From Nitrospina sp. (GTDB taxonomy: Bacteria; Nitrospinota; Nitrospinia; Nitrospinales; VA-1), in NCBI GenBank assembly GCA_018673915.1, contig JABHBK010000042.1:1-64000 (forward strand): DNA of 64,000 bases, given 5' to 3'. Every line of letters starts with the position of its first letter. The first letter of the stretch is position 1. This document shows positions 61,291 through 64,000 of the stretch, one piece after another. The notes under the pieces are model-generated. The model ran no database searches and was not told where the DNA came from. It saw nothing but the letters and a program-made list of their open reading frames with translations. Made by a program: the position numbers and the translations under genes.

Positions 61291-62889
61291 ATGAATAAAA
61301 TTGAACTAATCAAAACTGAAAGAGATGGCTTAAAGATCAAAGACGATATTCATCGTTTTGCCAAAGAAGGTTGGGAGTCAATCAGTGAAGAGGACATCCA
61401 GCGTCTCAAATGGTATGGTTTGTTTCTGCGCAATCCAACACCGGGATATTTTATGTTGCGGGTGAGAATTCCTAACGGATTTTCTTTTTCTCATCAGGTC
61501 AAGGCTCTTTCACTCATTGCTGAAACTTATGGCAATGGATTGATCGATATCACTACTCGCCAGCAGGTGCAATTGCGGCATTTAAAAATTGAAAGTATTC
61601 CACAGGTTTTTCAATTGCTTGAAGAGGTGGGGCTGACATCATCTCAAACTGGAATGGACAATGTCCGAAATATCATGGGATGTCCGGTGGCCGGATTGAA
61701 TCCGAAGGAGAAGGTGGATGCCTACTCATTAGTCAAGGCTTTGAATGAACATATAATTGGTAACCCGGAATTTTCCAATTTGCCAAGGAAGTTCAACATA
61801 ACGCTGAGCGGTTGCCCGGATGACTGTGTTCATGCGGAAACCCAGGACCTGGCATTGGTGCCGGCAGTTGAGGAAAAAGGCGGCAACATGGCTTATGGTT
61901 TCAATGTTCTGGTGGGAGGAAAATTGGGGTCTGGAGGCTATCGCATTGCAACTCCCTTGAATGTTTTCCTTTGCCCGGAGGAAGTCGTCGAGGTGTGCTC
62001 GGCGTTGATCCTTTTGTATCGCGATCATGGGAGTCGGGATGTAAGAAGTAAAAACCGCTTAGCTTTTCTGATAGAAGAATGGGGGGAAGAAAAATTTCGT
62101 TCTGCGTTGGAAGAAAGAGTGGGAAGGCCGTTGACTCCCGCGGGTGCGGATTTGAGAAGAAATGAAAAATCGGAACATATAGGGTCCTACCGTCAGAAGC
62201 AGGCACTGATGAACTATGTCGGCTTGAAGATTCCTGTCGGACGAATTCATGCGGATAAATTGCAGGGGCTGGCAGGCTTGGCGGAAAAATATGGAAATGG
62301 AGAGATACGATTTTCCCATTCCAACTCTCTGGTTATCCCCAATGTTTCTGACCAGAAATTGGGCGATATGCTGGAAGAGGGATTGGTGAAAGAGTTTACT
62401 TACAATCCATCCAGTGTGCTTAAGGGATTGGTCAGTTGTGTGGGAAGTGATTATTGTAATCTGGCAGCGATTGAAACCAAGTCGATGGCCTTAAAAGTTG
62501 CTGCACAATTGGAGGGTAAGCTCCCTGATACTGCACCGATAAATATGCATTGGTCGGGTTGCCCGGCGGCGTGTGGTAATCACCTGGTGGCGGATATTGG
62601 GTTGCTGGGAAAAAAAATGCGCCGTGGTACTGAAGTGATTGAAGCGGTGGATATTTATATGGGAGGCAGAACGGGTATCGACTCCAAATTGGCTGTCAAG
62701 GTTATGGAAGATGTTCCTTGTGATCAGTTGGCGCAAGTTTTGGAGTTTGTGGTTCCTTATCATACGCGAGAAAAAATGCACCCCATTAAAGGCAAAAAAT
62801 ATTCAAGAAGGCGCGAAATGCCTTTGCTCAAAAAATCGGAAGGACAAGTAGAAGATAATACATTGAAAGAAATAAAAACTTCTCATTAG
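61291..62889 (+). CDS. nirA: Assimilatory (ferredoxin-type) nitrite reductase
   Basis: 532 residues, sirohaem/4Fe-4S nitrite-sulfite reductase. First half: GYFMLRVRIPNGFSFSHQVK, IDITTRQQVQLRHL, NVRNIMGCPVAG and NITLSGCPDDCVHAETQDLAL. Second half: SCVGSDYCNLAAIETK gives C-x5-C and SGCPAACGNHLVADIG gives C-x3-C, the four cluster ligands shared with sirohaem. It reduces nitrite to ammonium. Followed directly by a formate/nitrite channel (28 bases). The second CbiX-like chelatase at 33940 could supply sirohaem. Sulfite reductase is less likely because of the nitrite channel. Confidence 0.92.
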   Translation: MNKIELIKTERDGLKIKDDIHRFAKEGWESISEEDIQRLKWYGLFLRNPTPGYFMLRVRIPNGFSFSHQVKALSLIAETYGNGLIDITTRQQVQLRHLKIESIPQVFQLLEEVGLTSSQTGMDNVRNIMGCPVAGLNPKEKVDAYSLVKALNEHIIGNPEFSNLPRKFNITLSGCPDDCVHAETQDLALVPAVEEKGGNMAYGFNVLVGGKLGSGGYRIATPLNVFLCPEEVVEVCSALILLYRDHGSRDVRSKNRLAFLIEEWGEEKFRSALEERVGRPLTPAGADLRRNEKSEHIGSYRQKQALMNYVGLKIPVGRIHADKLQGLAGLAEKYGNGEIRFSHSNSLVIPNVSDQKLGDMLEEGLVKEFTYNPSSVLKGLVSCVGSDYCNLAAIETKSMALKVAAQLEGKLPDTAPINMHWSGCPAACGNHLVADIGLLGKKMRRGTEVIEAVDIYMGGRTGIDSKLAVKVMEDVPCDQLAQVLEFVVPYHTREKMHPIKGKKYSRRREMPLLKKSEGQVEDNTLKEIKTSH

Positions 62890-62917
62890 GAATTGGCTGA
62901 TAAAAAGGAGATTGGAA

Positions 62918-63748
62918 ATGTTTGATAACGACATCGAAAAACTGGCCTGTGCTGCAGAAAAAAAAATCAAGGCCATGAATGATTTTCCTCTGGGATATAT
63001 AGCCTTGTCTGCTTTGGCGGGCGCTTATCTGGGATTCGGAATTGTTTTGATTTTCTCAGTCGGCGCTCCTCTTGCTGGAACACAATTTGCCCCATTCATG
63101 AAGTTGATCATGGGAGCCAGTTTTGGAGTGGCTTTGAGCCTGGTTATTTTTTCTGGCTCGGAATTGTTTACCGGCAACAATATGGTTTTTGCCGTGGGAA
63201 AACTGAAAAACAGGGTAGGTATCTCAGCGATTTTAAAATTATTCGCATTGTGTTTTATTGGCAACCTTCTGGGTTCTGTTTTTTTTGCGTGGTTAGTCGT
63301 GCAGGGGGGAAGCTTGTCTGCGGAGGCTCAGGCTTTGATTGTTAAAGTAGCAGGAATGAAAATGGCCCTCGGTGCTAAAGAGGCTTTTTTCAGAGGGCTT
63401 TTGTGTAACTGGCTGGTATGCCTGGCAGTTTGGGTTGCCAATCGAAACGGGGATGAGACGGCTAAACTAATAATGATATTCTGGTGTTTATTTGCTTTTA
63501 TCGGTAGTGGATACGAGCATAGTATTGCTAATCAGTCCTTGATGGGGTTGGCACTATTGCTTCCACATGGACCAGAAGTATCACTGGCAGGTTTCGTTCA
63601 TAACCAGGTTTTTGTAACGGCCGGAAACATGGTGGGGGGAGGCGTGATGGTAGGGATGGTTTATGTCTTTTCTTCTGCCGGGCCATTTTCCCAAGACCGG
63701 AAATCTCAATTGCAGAATCTGGCGCCGGTTGAGCAGAAGGAGGGGTGA
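62918..63748 (+). CDS. nirC: Formate/nitrite transporter family channel
   Basis: 276 residues; ATG at 62918 with AAGGAG 7 bases upstream. Six-helix FNT protein: ASFGVALSLVIFSGSELFTGNN is the family signature, LCNWLVCLAVWVANRNGDETAK a second, and GYEHSIANQSL contains the central His. It imports nitrite (or formate) into the cytoplasm. Co-transcribed with nirA, so nitrite is the likely substrate. The C-terminal tail is hydrophilic. Confidence 0.9.
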   Translation: MFDNDIEKLACAAEKKIKAMNDFPLGYIALSALAGAYLGFGIVLIFSVGAPLAGTQFAPFMKLIMGASFGVALSLVIFSGSELFTGNNMVFAVGKLKNRVGISAILKLFALCFIGNLLGSVFFAWLVVQGGSLSAEAQALIVKVAGMKMALGAKEAFFRGLLCNWLVCLAVWVANRNGDETAKLIMIFWCLFAFIGSGYEHSIANQSLMGLALLLPHGPEVSLAGFVHNQVFVTAGNMVGGGVMVGMVYVFSSAGPFSQDRKSQLQNLAPVEQKEG

Positions 63749-63805
63749 AGGAAATCCGTTTAGCTGAGTAGATAATTTAGTATAATTCTCCAAAAGGGGG
63801 ATTTT

Positions 63806-64000
63806 ATGTCAGGTTCTTTAGAAGATGAGTTAGGGGATGTGCTGGAAAAATCCAGGGATGGCAAAGGCTGGACACAGTCTGACCTGGCTCAAGCATCAGG
63901 GATGAGTGTGAGTGATATTTCCCGGATGGAGCGTTATGAGTTTGTGCCGGATGATAGTGTTTTAAAAAAACTTGCGGAGGTTCTTGATCTGCATGTTCCT
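63806..64000 (+). CDS. XRE-family HTH regulator, N-terminal part (truncated by window end)
   Basis: 65 codons visible. GWTQSDLAQASGMSVSDISR followed by MERYEFVPDDSVLKKLAEVL is an HTH-3/XRE DNA-binding fold of the Cro/CI type. ATG preceded by AAAGGGGG; TATAAT lies at 63781-63786 as possible -10 box. No stop codon before the end. Confidence 0.8.
   Translation, partial: MSGSLEDELGDVLEKSRDGKGWTQSDLAQASGMSVSDISRMERYEFVPDDSVLKKLAEVLDLHVP

Overview
The window comes from a Gram-negative, respiring bacterium: it encodes a TonB-dependent outer-membrane receptor, an outer-membrane barrel, lipoproteins and several multihaem c-type cytochromes. Gene content (full corrinoid synthesis, multihaem electron-transfer cluster, assimilatory nitrite reductase with a nitrite channel, sphingolipid-type genes) would fit Nitrospinota or a neighbouring phylum, but no rRNA or marker gene is present, so this placement is inference only. 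Apart from two cobalamin riboswitches I found no RNA genes, and I saw no CRISPR arrays or insertion sequences.

Layout. 1-1067: two CheW-like proteins (minus). 1450-16213: a 13-gene minus-strand corrinoid operon (YVTN propeller, cbiX, cbiC, cbiD, cbiL, cbiF, cbiG, cbiH, cbiJ, a Ni/Co permease, cbiE, an AAA+/vWA chelatase subunit, cobN), read from a cobalamin riboswitch with its own terminator. 17056-22946: a second, head-to-head cobalamin riboswitch drives a plus-strand uptake unit (TonB-dependent receptor, PepSY membrane protein, TonB, Ca-binding-repeat protein). 23070-31990: housekeeping and accessory genes (tdh-kbl threonine degradation, fhs, PrsW-type protease, TPR protein, cytidylate-kinase-like protein, nitrobindin-like barrel). 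32328-34737: a Rieske/FMN glutamate-synthase-like fusion and a second CbiX-like chelatase. 34914-41495: a tight plus-strand operon (methyltransferase, DksA-like zinc finger, desaturase, serine-palmitoyltransferase-like enzyme, GNAT-type bacterial ceramide synthase candidate, epimerase-type ceramide reductase candidate, CDP-alcohol phosphotransferase), which reads as a sphingolipid pathway. 41802-52153: a plus-strand electron-transfer cluster (pentahaem lipoprotein, outer-membrane barrel, tetrahaem cytochrome, cyclic-nucleotide-domain/4Fe-4S protein, cytochrome-b-like protein, decahaem membrane cytochrome with a Cys-rich cytoplasmic head, membrane-anchored flavin/2Fe-2S reductase). 52194-58961: small proteins, arsM, a YdcF-like protein, a receiver/CheX-like protein and a pentapeptide-repeat protein. 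59224-64000: a DCC/lipase-maturation-factor fusion, nirA behind a candidate sigma-54 promoter, a formate/nitrite channel and the start of an XRE-type regulator.

How the parts fit. Corrinoid synthesis and corrinoid or cobalt uptake are controlled by two nearly identical riboswitches, so both are shut off when cobalamin is plentiful. The electron-transfer cluster has a part for every compartment from cytoplasm to outer membrane and is the best candidate for an undescribed system. Its first gene has a leader whose predicted stem would bury the ribosome-binding site. The sphingolipid operon is the second strong candidate. All functions are read from motifs and context without database searches.
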